From Ditylenchus dipsaci (lineage: Eukaryota; Nematoda; Chromadorea; Rhabditida; Anguinidae), in contig SADC01000086.1 of the NCBI GenBank assembly GCA_004194705.1, positions 62,001 to 126,000 of the forward strand: a DNA stretch of 64,000 nucleotides, read 5' to 3'. Both the position numbers and the translations under genes were made by a program. Under the pieces are notes generated by a model, which saw nothing but the letters and a program-made list of their open reading frames with translations, was not told the origin of the DNA and did not search any database. Below are positions 19,101 to 27,624 of this stretch, one piece after another (within the stretch, counting starts at the first letter, position 1; each line of letters begins with the position of its first letter).

Positions 19101-22100
19101 GAAAAAGTCGATTTTCGCTTAAATAAAATGCTTATACCTGGTCAGAAAATTGTAATGTGACTAGCTTTGGGATTTTGCGCCAGCAAAATATTTTCGAGAA
19201 AACTCTTGAGAAAAAATTTTCAAAACAGAGCAAAATCAAGCAAAACCTTTTTTTTCAGTATTGAGTATAATTATTACTTAAAAGTTTAAAACACTAGTTG
19301 GCGAACTATTAGTTGCTGGATTCATGTCCAGCCTAGTTAATTTTTTATAAAACTGCCTTTTCAATATCAGACCCGAATTCTGAATTTCTTTCAACACAAT
19401 AATTATCCTAAAAAGGAAATTTTGTCATTTTCAAATATTTATTGTCTTGAGCGGGATTTCGAATTTGACAGTGAGTTTGATATTTAAAGGGAAGTTTTTG
19501 AGCTAATCGACTACGCTTAATGTGAATCCGGTGACAAATTGTGAAAAAAAACAAATCTAGATTTTGCTCGAGAAAAAACCGAGAAATTTCTCGAGCAATT
19601 TTTCGGGAATTTTCTCATTGGCCAAGCCTAAGTGTGACCAATTCTTTATTTCATAGTTACCGTATTCTCTCTATTAGTTGCACATGTGGGGTTATTTTTC
19701 AATCGTCCGAAAATCGGAAAAATTTGGGGTCGATCTCGAAATTTTTGGGTGCTCGACCGAGATCTAAAAAGTGGAATCAGTAGAGCTCGTAGGATTAAAA
19801 AAATGTAATGAACATTTTTGTCAAATGTCTTCTATAAGCTGAGATACAGGTCCTCAAAGTTGGGGGTGTGGGTTTAATAGAGAGTGTAGAACTAATAGAG
19901 AGAATACGGTAAGCCCAGTAGTTCGAACAATAACTGTAAAAGCAAGTTTTAGTGTATACTAGCAAGAAAACTGAACGTCACCAAGTGCATGTTAGCAATT
20001 TGTCTGCACATCACAGTCAAATATCCTTGCGCCGACATTTTTCACAGTTCGGAAGACTACTTGAGTGTACCTGGAATCCCAGAGAGCGTAATCCAATAAC
20101 TATGAATACCTACGCTTTTGTGGGATATGAAACCAAGGAAGAGGTAATATCAGAAAAGGTTTACGAGCTAATAAGTTTCAGAACGAGTTTTTCGACAGTT
20201 GATTTTCGATAACCCGCCACCCCTCTCAAGTTCGTTTCCACCTAGGGTCCGACACTATTTTTAGCCCAGTTTTTAAGATTTTTTGCCAAACCGGATCTGT
20301 CAGTCTAGTTCCGAAAATCGTAGGGATTATGATTTCAGCAGTCGATTACCGAAAATTTAAAATCAATGCTATTAAGACCCGCGTCACTCGATAAGCCGGT
20401 ATCTCTTTTTGAAAATAGGGTGACGGCTTATAGAAATGAGCGGGTCTTTCCAGTAATCTTCATGTACAGAAACAATTGGCAAGATCAGAATCCTTGATTT
20501 TAGAACTAGAATAACGTATCAGGTTTGCCAAAAGATCTCAATAACTGGGCTAAAAAAGCTGTCGAATGAACTTGAGATGGGTGGCGGGCATGGGCGTAGC
20601 CAGAAAATCGAAAAAAAATCTGACAGGGGGCACCACACGAGGATGGCCTTTTAAGTAAATAATAAATGATAAAAAAAATTCTAAGTCTATCTGTAAAAAC
20701 AGAATTTCAAAAGACGAGTTCCATGAAAAAAAATTCAATAACTTCTATCGGCCGAATTTCTTGGTACACCCTGTAAGACCACCTCGGGATACTGATACCA
20801 AGCGATCTTGTATAGAAGTTTGACTGCAACAGCAAGAAAAGACTTGCTGCAAATCAGAAAAATTTGTACGGCAAAAAATCTGTTTGCGGCAAGAAAAAGA
20901 TTTCCTTATTTCAGCAGCCCTAGTCGACACCTCAAGTTCGTTTCGTTGCTTTTTGAAGGCTTTTACCAGCGCCGGTTTGGTAGTCTGCTCCCAAATTTTA
21001 CTAGTCTTTTCATAGCCTTACCCCATCCGCTCTTATTATAAGCCATGGCGTATAGTTAAAGAGGGCCTTTTGTGGTCTGAAATTTCTATATTTCAAGTTC
21101 TAGTGAGAAAAACATGGAATAATATGATACCCAGCTACCCTCCCATACCGATACTGTTTAGCCACATTAATAATAGCTTTTCTAAAAAAAGAAAGATAAC
21201 ATCCATTGCACCATTCGAAAGCTCTCTGATCCCTCTACAAAATAACTTGTCAATTTTTTTTTAGAAAAGTACATGGCTGAGAAATGGACAGTTGAAGTTA
21301 AAAAAAGTAAAAAACCCCTATTTTAGCCATATTTTTAGCCTTTTTTGTCTTGTCTAATTTCAACCGTCCGTTTCTCAGTCCTTTTTTTTCTAAAAAAAAA
21401 GTCGACATGTTATTTTGTAGAGAAATCAAAAAGCTTTCAAATGGTACAATGGATGTTATCTTTTTTATCGACATTTTATTTCAGAAAAGCTATTATTTAT
21501 GTGGTTAAACAGTCGTTTTCCTTAGATTTTCCTTTATTTTGACTGGAAATCGACGCTTTTATGTTGATAGTCATAACTTTTTGCAGGAATGATCGAACAA
21601 ATAAGTTTGACCTACTAAATTGTATCCGAGATACAGGGCTTATACTAAGAAGTATTTTAAAAAATTCTGTGAACAGTCTCTGTTTTGTTGCCGTTTTCCA
21701 AGTTGGAGATCCAACTGCGTCTATATATATGATACGCCTATTTTTCGGGTTTTTGACAAGAACTTGTAGGCGCACTTTTAAAGTAACTAATTTTTTCGCG
21801 TCTTTCGTGTCTTTACGACTTTTTTAGCTGTTTTAGATGCTATGGTAAAAAAAACATATGCATTGAAGTTTCAAAAACAAGCTTAACTGCGAAAAATCGG
21901 GCTGCGTCCATAAATATGATACGGAGTCAATCGATGGAGAAAAATCTCTGATATGTTTCTTTTTGGCGCAAAAGGAATTTTTTTTGTGCAAATTTACTTT
22001 TTCAACGCAAATTTTGGTTTTGCGTTTTTCTATTCAACTTTTTAACCCTTTTTCTCAAAGTGATAGCACAACCAGGTAGCCCTACGATCCTAGTTTCTAA

Positions 22101-22779
22101 CGAGATATCATTTACTGCAACACTTTTGTAGAATGTAACACAAAGAGGTAGAAATATTACGCAAGTCATAAAAATGATTCGGTTCATACTTTTTGCTTTC
22201 TGTAGTACTTTTTAAAGTGATGTTGCAAAAAATATGACCTCATCAGAAACTAGAATCGCAGGGCTACCTGATGGTGTTATCACTTTAAAAATTTTTTTTT
22301 TATTTTAAACAGAAAAACGCCAAACCAAAAGTTGTACACAAAAAAGTAAATTTGCACCAAAAATTCTTTTTGCGCCAAAAAAATCCATATCCGAAAATCT
22401 CATATCCAAAAATCCCCCAAAAATCCATATCCAAAAACCCAAAAAGTAGCCGTGAAATTCCTTCTTAATAAAGGGTGATTTTTCGGACAGCTAAAATATA
22501 ATTTTGGACGGTTCAACCATATCATTACTCTAGAAAATTATTTGTAGGCTGACAGGGCACTTGCTCACACTTGTCATGAAATCGAGGGCTTTGCAGTTGA
22601 AGTTGGCAGAGCAATACCTTCAGGTTAACCTGCAATTCATTGAAATCGACCTCAATGTTGTTCTAATTATCTATGGTTTAGGTCGGAAAAAAGAAGCTAT
22701 TACTACTGAACTAGAGGATATAGCTGACAAGTCTGACGAAACTAAACCAGAGAATTCTGACGACATTAAACCAGAATGA
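15887..22779 (+). CDS. Gene B: poly-RRM protein with acidic tail
   Basis: Seven plus-strand exons give about four RRMs of the same hnRNP A/B-like type as gene A and an acidic, Lys/Glu/Asp-rich C-terminus (ELEDIADKSDETKPENSDD). The 5' end is not found: B1 starts with the second half of an RRM whose first half is absent. B1 carries a one-base frameshift and B4 joins only if one T of a six-T run is removed, so the gene is either damaged or affected by sequence errors. Its 3' part is duplicated at 30653-34584. RNA binding is inferred from the domains; no localisation signal is clear. It converges on gene C. Confidence 0.6.
16141..16814 (+). other. Gene B intron with pogo-family fragment
   Basis: Contains one arm of the GGTCCGACAC foldback family at about 16545-16660 (CGACCAGACTGTTGAAAA, CGTCGGACCCAAAG). 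Otherwise AT-rich with no exon. Confidence 0.45.
16815..17126 (+). CDS. Gene B exon B2
   Basis: 104 codons, acceptor ATTTCAG, donor GGA|GTGGGT. It starts LDTAMSQLPHVIDGSNVWV, has a long Gln/Glu-rich linker (RQEQELQNK), then an RRM first half: FELLIGKLSPAS, YTKFDPDIKVS and a weak RNP1 (TALIMF) before SSVEG. The KFDP motif recurs in the first clear RRM of gene C. Confidence 0.8.
17182..17229 (+). CDS. Gene B microexon B3 (48 bases)
   Basis: Acceptor CATTTAG, donor AGG|GTAGAA. The 16 codons read LIKSVNQPAHKINGKR, exactly the helix 2 to PHxIDGKR part of the RRM cassette and in phase 0 with B2 (SSVEG). It completes the B2 RRM except for the last strand. Confidence 0.65.
17260..17405. repeat. Short foldback in gene B intron
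   Basis: TACTCGGTTTTAACCCCCC on the left pairs with GCGGTAAAACCGAGTAGC on the right, with repeated TTAGGCTTAG words near the centre. Confidence 0.5.
17812..18028 (+). CDS. Gene B exon B4, likely one-base problem at its start
   Basis: The readable frame gives CAELSLQNIEESTG, SIIAFFSQQLSQIFDLE, FISFYIAYSSKHI and then, with no intron at the usual site, NNMQGHFAMKNIEG before a GGT|GTGAGG donor. It joins B5 (QVLVYTSKK) in phase 0, so here the intron splits strand 4 from strand 5. At the 5' end the TTCTTCAG acceptor leaves the frame one base off because of a six-T run; an error or mutation there is likely. Confidence 0.55.
18113..18370. mobile_element. TA-flanked MITE, TACCGTATTTCCTCTAATTG ends
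   Basis: A 258-bp element with near-perfect inverted ends TACCGTATTTCCTCTAATTG / CAATTAGAGGAAATACGGTA and GC-rich subterminal GCCGCCCC. The TACCGTAT termini are shared with the Tigger relic at 14024-15118, which could have mobilised it. Confidence 0.75.
18785..19025. repeat. Foldback with GAAAAATGTCCCCAAAT words
   Basis: The left half carries direct copies of CTGAAAAATGTCCxCAAAT; the right half carries the reverse complement (ATTTGGGGACATTTTTCAG) several times. Non-coding. Confidence 0.6.
19658..19911. mobile_element. TA-flanked MITE next to exon B5
   Basis: Ends TACCGTATTCTCTCTATTAG and, inverted, CTAATAGAGAGAATACGGTA. It ends only 31 bases before exon B5. The same insertion is present in copy 2 (about 30367-30621), so it predates the duplication. 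Confidence 0.75.
19943..20143 (+). CDS. Gene B exon B5
   Basis: 67 codons with an AAAAG acceptor and GAG|GTAATA donor. It opens with strand 5 of the previous RRM (QVLVYTSKK), then RRM first half: HQVHVSNLSAHHSQISL, HFSQFGRLLECTW and RNP1-like NTYAFVGY. The acceptor is poor in pyrimidines but is the only one giving phase 0 with B4. Confidence 0.65.
20144..22547 (+). other. Gene B 2.4-kb intron, all repeats
   Basis: Includes pogo-family arms (20220-20560), a foldback at 21160-21490 whose arms share GATAACATCCATTG / CAATGGATGTTATC, and another at 21955-22375 with TAGCCCTACGATCCTAGTTT against AAACTAGAATCGCAGGGCTA. No RRM exon is visible. The open frames in it are short and fall in these repeats. 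Confidence 0.55.
22548..22623 (+). CDS. Gene B exon B6: last half-RRM
   Basis: Acceptor TTTGTAG, donor CAG|GTTAAC (phase 1). It reads ADRALAHTCHEIEGFAVEV then GRAIPS, the second half of the RRM begun in B5. If the following 58-base intron is retained, TAA follows at once and the acidic tail is lost. Confidence 0.75.
22682..22779 (+). CDS. Gene B exon B7: acidic C-terminal tail
   Basis: A 58-base intron (GTTAAC...GTTTAG) precedes it; G|GT restores a glycine codon. The tail begins RKKEAITTELEDI and continues with Asp/Glu/Lys/Pro-rich sequence to TGA at 22777-22779. In copy 2 one A of a run is missing, which shortens the tail. Confidence 0.7.
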
Positions 22780-22859
22780 CTATAATTAGTTTTGATCTAT
22801 AAGTTAATGATTTCTGGCACTATACTGATTGAACTTGGCGCTAAACATAACTTGACGAT

Positions 22860-23640
22860 GGGTCCGCTTCGTTTCCCCTCAAAGTGCGTTTCCCCTCAAA
22901 GTTCGTTTCCCCTCGAAATTCGTTAACCCTCAAAGGTCGTTTCCTCTCAAAAACGACCTCTCGTTTCCCTTTCCCCTCTAAAATTAATAAAAAAATTATG
23001 GTACCTTATTCACAAACATCTAAATCAATTCGTCCACAGGCCATTTCGTCCACAAAGTTTTTATCATCTGTAAGAGCTGAAAACCCGAACGATTCAATTC
23101 AAAATTGTGTTCTGAAAACGGTTAAATTTGAATAGGGATCCTCTACTCGAGACTGATTGCACCCAGATAGTGTCGAACCAGTAACCTTGGTAATGAGTAT
23201 ATGGACTTCTACACCACGTAAACACTCAAAGTTATGATAAAAAATAAAGGTATGCACCCAGCTGGGTTCGAACCATCATCCTAGGCGATGTCTATCCGCG
23301 ATGTCTATCTCGCGGGGATATTGTGGCCCGGGGATATTGTGTCCGTGTCCGAAAAATATATATGGACGATTGAAAATTTTCTCTAAAACGAGAAGAGTGA
23401 ATATTTTATTTTTGACGTATAAGTGGTTACAAAAATATTATTCGAAAAGTTTTTGGGACTAAAATAAAACCAACGATATTTTATGCTTTTGTATTATATT
23501 AGTTTATTTTGATCAAATTTTTTTAGAAAAAATTATTTTTAGGGGAAACGACACTTGAGGGAAAACGATCCTTGAAGGGAAATGAACTTTGAGGGGAAAC
23601 GAACTTGAGGGGAAACGCACTTTTAGGGGAAACACCCGTG
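22860..23640. repeat. Foldback with GTTTCCCCTCAAAG subrepeats, tRNA-like core
   Basis: The left end has several direct copies of CGTTTCCCCTCAAAG; the right end (23535-23640) has the complement GAGGGGAAACG repeated. The interior at 23150-23300 has box B-like GGTTCGAACC. In copy 2 the two ends are at 34668-34735 and 44105-44175, separated by about 9 kb. Confidence 0.65.
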
Positions 23641-25091
23641 TCCCCTTGACGATTGTATTGAAATCTACTGTACAGTTTAACTTGTTAAAGCGCCAAAAGA
23701 ATTGAAAAGTAAAAAGTGATAATACAGCTAAAACTTGGGAAACATTCCAAATAAGAGTCACAATATTCTTTCACAAATACAGTTAAAGCTCGATACAACG
23801 ATTACCCGATATTACAGTCACCTATGGACGGTCCCGCAGTGGCTTGGATTGGGTAAAAAGGGAACGGGACTAGTAATTTTGGATATGAGCGAGCAGGATA
23901 ACGAGAGGAGATGTTAGGCCAGAATGAGGGCGAGTGGGACGGAATCCCGTCCGTGAACAGCTCTAGGGTAATGGTACTACTGACCTCACCACTGTTTTGG
24001 AACCAAATGAAATTACTCACGATTTTGGAGGTAGTACCCACAAAGTTTCTTCAAACTTCCGACCCTAGGCGATGAGTATATTAAGTATAACCACCAACCA
24101 CCCCCCCCCCCCACGCTCCTGTAAAACACAATTCGGCACAAATATCTCAAATTTCAAACTGTTCAAATTTTTTAACATTCCGTTTGGCAATTTTTTAATG
24201 GTTCATCATTTTTTCTGTGGCACATTTACTTTTTTTGTAGCAAAAATGTTTTTTGTAGCAAATTTTATTTGTAGCTAATTCACTTTTTGTGGCAAATTTA
24301 CTTTTTTTTGTGGCAAATTTGTTTTGTAGCAAATTTACTTTTTTTGTGGCAAATTTACTTTTTTTTGAAGCAAATTTATTTTTTCTGTAGCAAATTTACT
24401 CTTTTTGTAGCAAATACGATTTTCGTCGGTATACCAACGACCGGGTACAGTGCCAGATTTTGCCTCGGTCCCCCTGTTAATTTTTTAAAATTTTTTCAGA
24501 TTTTTCTCTATTTTGCGTACTTAGACTTAGGCAAGGGTAGGTCAGCGACCGTTAGCACGGACTCAAACGTGTGGTATAGCCATACTTTTTTACTTTTACA
24601 AAAAAGTGTACCCGGTCGTTGTACCCGTCATAATGTGTACCCGGTCGTAGGGCAGTCTTTTTGTCTGTAGCACGTATACTTGAGTTAGTGTGCTTATTTA
24701 ATTCTAAAAATTTCAGAAACATATATATATATATATGTTGACACACTTGATCCGCATACCGTTTTTAGTTTTTTTAGACTTAAAATCGATTTTCGAGAAA
24801 AGTGAACTGAGAATTTTGGTTTGTTCCAGCACCCGACAATTGCTGAATTCCTGAAAGATCATAGGCAGTTGGCAGAAGACCCCGCTTGTATCCCGCTATT
24901 ATTGTATCTGGCTACAGAAAAAATAAATTTGCCACAAAAAAAAGTAAATTTGCCACAAAAAAACATTTTTGCTACAAAAAAAAGTAAATTTGCCACAGAC
25001 GATTAACCTTTTTTAATGTCGACTAATGGTACAACTGCAGACTAAGCCTGCAAACGTACATAAATCGTATGATATAATACCTGCACCGCTC
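23641..25091. other. Convergent gap between genes B and C, with nested element
   Basis: 24216-24420 has direct copies of GTAGCAAATTTACTTTTTTT and 24905-25004 the complement, forming an element with subrepeat-type inverted ends that is also in copy 2 (44247-44290, 44965-45150). Inside it are a palindrome around ACCGGGTACA (24430-24640), a short AT microsatellite at 24720 and, after a GTTCCAG acceptor at about 24830, a short open frame (TIAEFLKDHRQLAED) that I do not recognise and that is broken in copy 2. Confidence 0.5.
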
Positions 25092-25097
25092 TTTATT
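25092..25097 (-). promoter_or_regulatory. Putative poly(A) signal of gene C
   Basis: Minus-strand AATAAA lies 24 bases past the TGA at 25122-25124. This closeness supports the extended 3' end of gene C. Confidence 0.45.
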
Positions 25098-25121
25098 TAT
25101 AACTTGCAATAATGACAAATA

Positions 25122-25364
25122 TCAACAACATACAGTTTTGCCAGACCAATACAGCCCAAGACATAAAACAAAAATGTACAATGTTGAACGAAAAAGACGA
25201 GGAATGACAATGCTTCGAGCAGATAACTTCCACATGAGAGCTTTCATAGAGAATTGATCACATTGCTTCCTCATGAACCCCAAGACCCATTGACTCCACC
25301 AACTTCTAGAAGGGTGCCTACAGTCTTCAAGATTTTGAAGATGGGTGCTCCGAAGATCATTGAA
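25122..25364 (-). CDS. Gene C last exon, hydrophobic tail
   Basis: 81 codons including stop after a TGTTTAAG acceptor, phase 0. It starts FNDLRSTHLQNLEDC, passes through WWSQWVLGFMRKQCD and ends in a hydrophobic stretch and KTVCC. Copy 2 keeps a related but differently framed hydrophobic end (YVLGCIGLAKLYVAD), one base different near 25170, so one of the two ends is frameshifted. Confidence 0.5.
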   Translation of the reverse strand, partial: FNDLRSTHLQNLEDCRHPSRSWWSQWVLGFMRKQCDQFSMKALMWKLSARSIVIPRLFRSTLYIFVLCLGLYWSGKTVCC

Positions 25365-27285
25365 CTTAAACACAAAAGCAAATGAAGTTCCAGCTTGTAA
25401 AGCAATAACCACTTACGTAAATATTTCTCGCTATTGGAACAGGAAGCCAGCAGTCATCAAGAGTTTGAACATGGAATGTTTCAAACACAAAGGACTAAAA
25501 TTTTTAAAAATAATCTAAATTATACGCTTTGAGAGCGCATACGCTAGATGCACTAAGACTTTTATGAGGTCGCCATTTCACATTAACTTTCTGACCATCA
25601 ATAATGTGAGTCTTCTGAGTCAAAGCTTTCTTCATCTAAATAAACCAGTGATAACACACAAAATAAGTAGAAATTCATCATATTACCCCACTCATGTCCA
25701 AAAATGAAACAGAAGCTCCACCCTCTGTAGCTAGGCAATCAAAGACCGCACCAAATTGCCGAAAGTGTTCTATCAATGAATTTCTTGTAATGCCAGCTGC
25801 CAGATTCTCAACCAAAACAGTAGTTTCCTGAGCGTGATAATTGACCCTGATTTCTATGCCATCAATGAAATGAGGACCTAGCACAAGAGCTTTCTTCACC
25901 TGAAAACAAGATGCTTGACAAAAAATTACTAGAGAGATACATCCCAGAGTGACTCACCCCTTCTTCATTGTCAAAAGTCACCCTTCCGGTCAGTCCTCTG
26001 ATACTCGGCTCCAAGGCTATTTCACAATGGATAAGCTCACCAATCTTCGTGAAGTATTTTTCCAATTTCTCTTCAGTAACTGACAACGGTAAATGATCTA
26101 GAAGCAGAGTTGTTCGACTTGACTGATGAGAGAATGAACCAGCGTAGCCATTGATTGCACTAATCCGCTTGCCACTGATCCGATGAGGGCGAGCTTTCAT
26201 TGCTTTTTCCAACTAAAACAATTAATTTGAGGTGTATTCAGTACAAAAAATTTATTGGAAGAGCGTACTCCATCCACGGATGAAAAGGTGACGTATGCAG
26301 CACGTAGAGGTCGATTCATCGCCGTAGAACGCTTCTGACTGCAAAACTCAACTTCACCGAATTGCGAAAAGTAGTCTTGCAGAGTCTGTAGAGCTGTATT
26401 AGCAGGAAGCAGGCCAACAAACAGAGTACGATTCATTGGACGGAGAGGTCGTACATCTATTTTAACGCCATCAATAATGTGAGGAGCAGCAGCTAAAACC
26501 TCCTTCACCTATAAAAATACTTATTCACTTGAAAGCACAGAAGACAAAATTAAATAGACCATCATAACCGAAGACAACTTTAAGTAGGCACCAAAGAGAT
26601 GTGAGGATTTAAGTTCAACGGAAGGATCGAATTTGGAGAAGAATTTCAGCACGGGCTCTAGCTGCTTGAAAGGAGCAACAAATATGGTGCGATTACATAC
26701 CCCACGCGATTTTTTCACCTCTAGGCGACCGACACCAGCTCGTTTAACAGCCAACGATTGTTTCACATGAAATCATGAATAATCAAGCACATCATATAAT
26801 AAAACGCGCAGACCTCCTTGCATCCTTTTTTCTTCTCTGTATTGTCAGCTCGTTTAACAGCCAACGATTGTTTTACCTGAGATCTTGAAAAGTAAAGCAC
26901 ATCATATAATAAAACGCGCAGACCTCCTTGCATCTTTTTTTTTCGGCTTCTTCTTGCTAACATTTCGAAGCTGAACGATACCAAGATGAGGGAAAGCTTT
27001 ATGTACAGAATCATTTGACGCTGAACTTTGTACTTGGAGAAGCTGACCACTTTGGAAGTCAACCGTATTCAGTGAAAAGCTACGAGTGTAGGCTTCAGGC
27101 GACATCCGAAAAGGCAAATTTGCGTATCCACCACTTCCATATCTGCTGAAGAGAGCCTTCCCCTAAAAAGGAACTCATAAAAGCTGAGAATGTTGCAAAA
27201 AAAATAACAGACCATTATCCTTATTTGCTCTGCGAAATTGAGCGAAAGATACATTTGCGAATTTACTTCAGCAAAACTGACAGCT
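25122..27285 (-). CDS. Gene C: poly-RRM protein with hydrophobic tail
   Basis: Minus-strand exons, listed separately, encode a degenerate N-terminal RRM-like segment and about four clearer RRMs in the same phase-0 cassette layout as gene A. Three small 3' exons, all multiples of three with good splice sites, add a unique C-terminus with a hydrophobic stretch (STLYIFVLCLGLYW), which could anchor the protein in a membrane; that role is inference only. Retention of a 48-base intron would end the protein earlier at TAA 25504-25506. The 5' end is uncertain: 27213-27285 may be exon 1 with ATG at 27254. A decayed copy (D) lies at 45659-46797. Confidence 0.65.
25417..25494 (-). CDS. Gene C small penultimate exon
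   Basis: 26 codons, acceptor ATTTTAG, donor TAC|GTAAGT, phase 0 at both ends. It reads SFVFETFHVQTLDDCWLPVP and on to ARNIY. I do not recognise it. Size, phase and strong splice sites support it; it is conserved in copy 2. Confidence 0.5.
25504..25635 (-). CDS. Gene C exon with last half-RRM, alternative end
   Basis: After TTTAG the frame reads MKKALTQKTHIIDGQKVNV, then KWRPHKSLSASS. A donor AGC|GTATGC at 25543 removes 48 bases and joins the small exon at 25494 in phase 0. Without splicing the frame runs to TAA at 25504-25506. Both ends are plausible isoforms. Confidence 0.65.
   Translation of the reverse strand: MKKALTQKTHIIDGQKVNVKWRPHKSLSASSVCALKAYNLDYF
25687..25899 (-). CDS. Gene C RRM exon c4
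   Basis: 71 codons, acceptor TTTTCAG, donor GGG|GTAATA. It starts VKKALVLGPHFIDGIEIRV and ends TVLVENLAAGITRNSL, HFRQFGAVFDC, with a short degenerate RNP1 (GASVSF) before LDMSG. The loop between strands 2 and 3 is unusually short. Confidence 0.8.
25958..26212 (-). CDS. Gene C RRM exon c3
   Basis: 85 codons, acceptor GTTTTAG, donor GGG|GTGAGT. It starts LEKAMKARPHRISGKRI and ends TLLLDHLPLSVTEEKL, YFTKIGELIHCEI, then LTGRVTFDNEEG. RNP1 has lost its glycine-aromatic pair (LTGRVTF), so RNA contact at this site may be weak. Confidence 0.8.
26269..26508 (-). CDS. Gene C RRM exon c2
   Basis: 80 codons, acceptor TTTATAG, donor GGA|GTACGC. It starts VKEVLAAAPHIIDGVKIDV and ends TLFVGLLPANTALQTL, YFSQFGEVEFC, RNP1-like LRAAYVTF, then SSVDG. 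The best-preserved RRM half of gene C. Confidence 0.85.
26560..26766 (-). CDS. Gene C RRM exon c1, acceptor lost
   Basis: 69 codons, donor ATG|GTCTAT. It reads VKQSLAVKRAGVGRLEV, then TIFVAPFKQLEPV, FFSKFDPSVELKSS and AYLKLSSVMM. The base context before it is TTTCAT rather than CAG, so the acceptor is missing; the duplicate exon start at 26876 has a normal CTCAG. The KFDP motif matches B2. Confidence 0.6.
26738..26958 (-). repeat. Tandem 110-bp duplication of a gene C exon junction
   Basis: 26738-26845 and 26848-26958 are near-identical direct copies spanning the start of exon c1, the intron and the end of the previous exon. It creates a 63-base mini-exon (26814-26876, VKQSLAVKRADNTEKKKG) with intact acceptor CTCAG and donor GAG|GTCTGC. 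Confidence 0.75.
26924..27162 (-). CDS. Gene C 5' exon, degenerate RRM-like
   Basis: 239 bases after a TTTTTAG acceptor; donor GAG|GTCTGC. It reads GKALFSRYGSGGYANLPFRM, later GQLLQVQSSAS, FPHLGIVQLRN and a lysine tract. Only parts recall an RRM. It is one base short of phase 0 because of an A9 run (the tandem copy preserves GGATGC where this reads GATGC), so an indel in the homopolymer is likely. Confidence 0.55.
27213..27285 (-). CDS. Possible first exon of gene C
   Basis: Acceptor TTTGTAG at 27286 and donor ATG|GTCTGT. The frame reads AVSFAEVNSQMYLSLNFAEQ and on to IRIM. An ATG at 27254 could start translation; alternatively the exon continues from an unseen upstream one. Low certainty. 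Confidence 0.35.
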
Positions 27286-27624
27286 CTACAAAACAGAAAA
27301 TTTTGGAAATAGCACTAAAAATCGAAATACTGAATAGAATTTACAGTCGTTTCTTAAGGGGTATATAAGGGGTATATATAAAGTTTCCCCCTTCAAGGGG
27401 GGGGGGGAACTTGATTTTACGCAACGTCTTTTGTCAAAATTGAAAAGGTACCCCTTAAAGGGGCATGCCCGTGCGTTTCAAAAAGTTAAGGCGGGGACCA
27501 GCAAATTTTTTGGATCGTTCCAATTTACACTCATTTTGCGTCAAAACTAATATTTATGACCTTATACTAGTTTTAAAAACTAGGCAGAAAACTTAAAAAA
27601 TCTGGATAAGAACGCATTTAAAAC
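27286..27624. other. 5' flank of gene C
   Basis: Contains repeated GGGGTATAT words (27359-27380) and a C-run/G-run hairpin (27388-27411), followed by a CCCCTTAAAGGGGCATGCCC word typical of the TTTAAAGG element family at 63511. No exon. A promoter is possible but not recognisable. Confidence 0.35.

Larger units (their letters stand above)
19370..23280. repeat. Segmental duplication, copy 1 (gene B 3' part)
   Basis: From GACCCGAATTCT at 19370 the sequence matches 29550 onward at high identity through exon B5, the introns, the last exons and the 3' flank. The similarity resumes in gene C (24700-26800 against 44765-46797). Copy 1 lacks insertions found in copy 2, giving empty-site references. 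Confidence 0.85.

Noticed and set aside
20550..21264. Open frames on both strands, repeated at 31256-31774
   Set aside because: Both duplicates have them but with different lengths and frames; no splice sites or domain, so they reflect the duplicated non-coding DNA.
24287..24670. 127-residue Phe/Leu-rich frame
   Set aside because: Produced by tandem GTGGCAAATTTACTTTTTT units, not a membrane protein.
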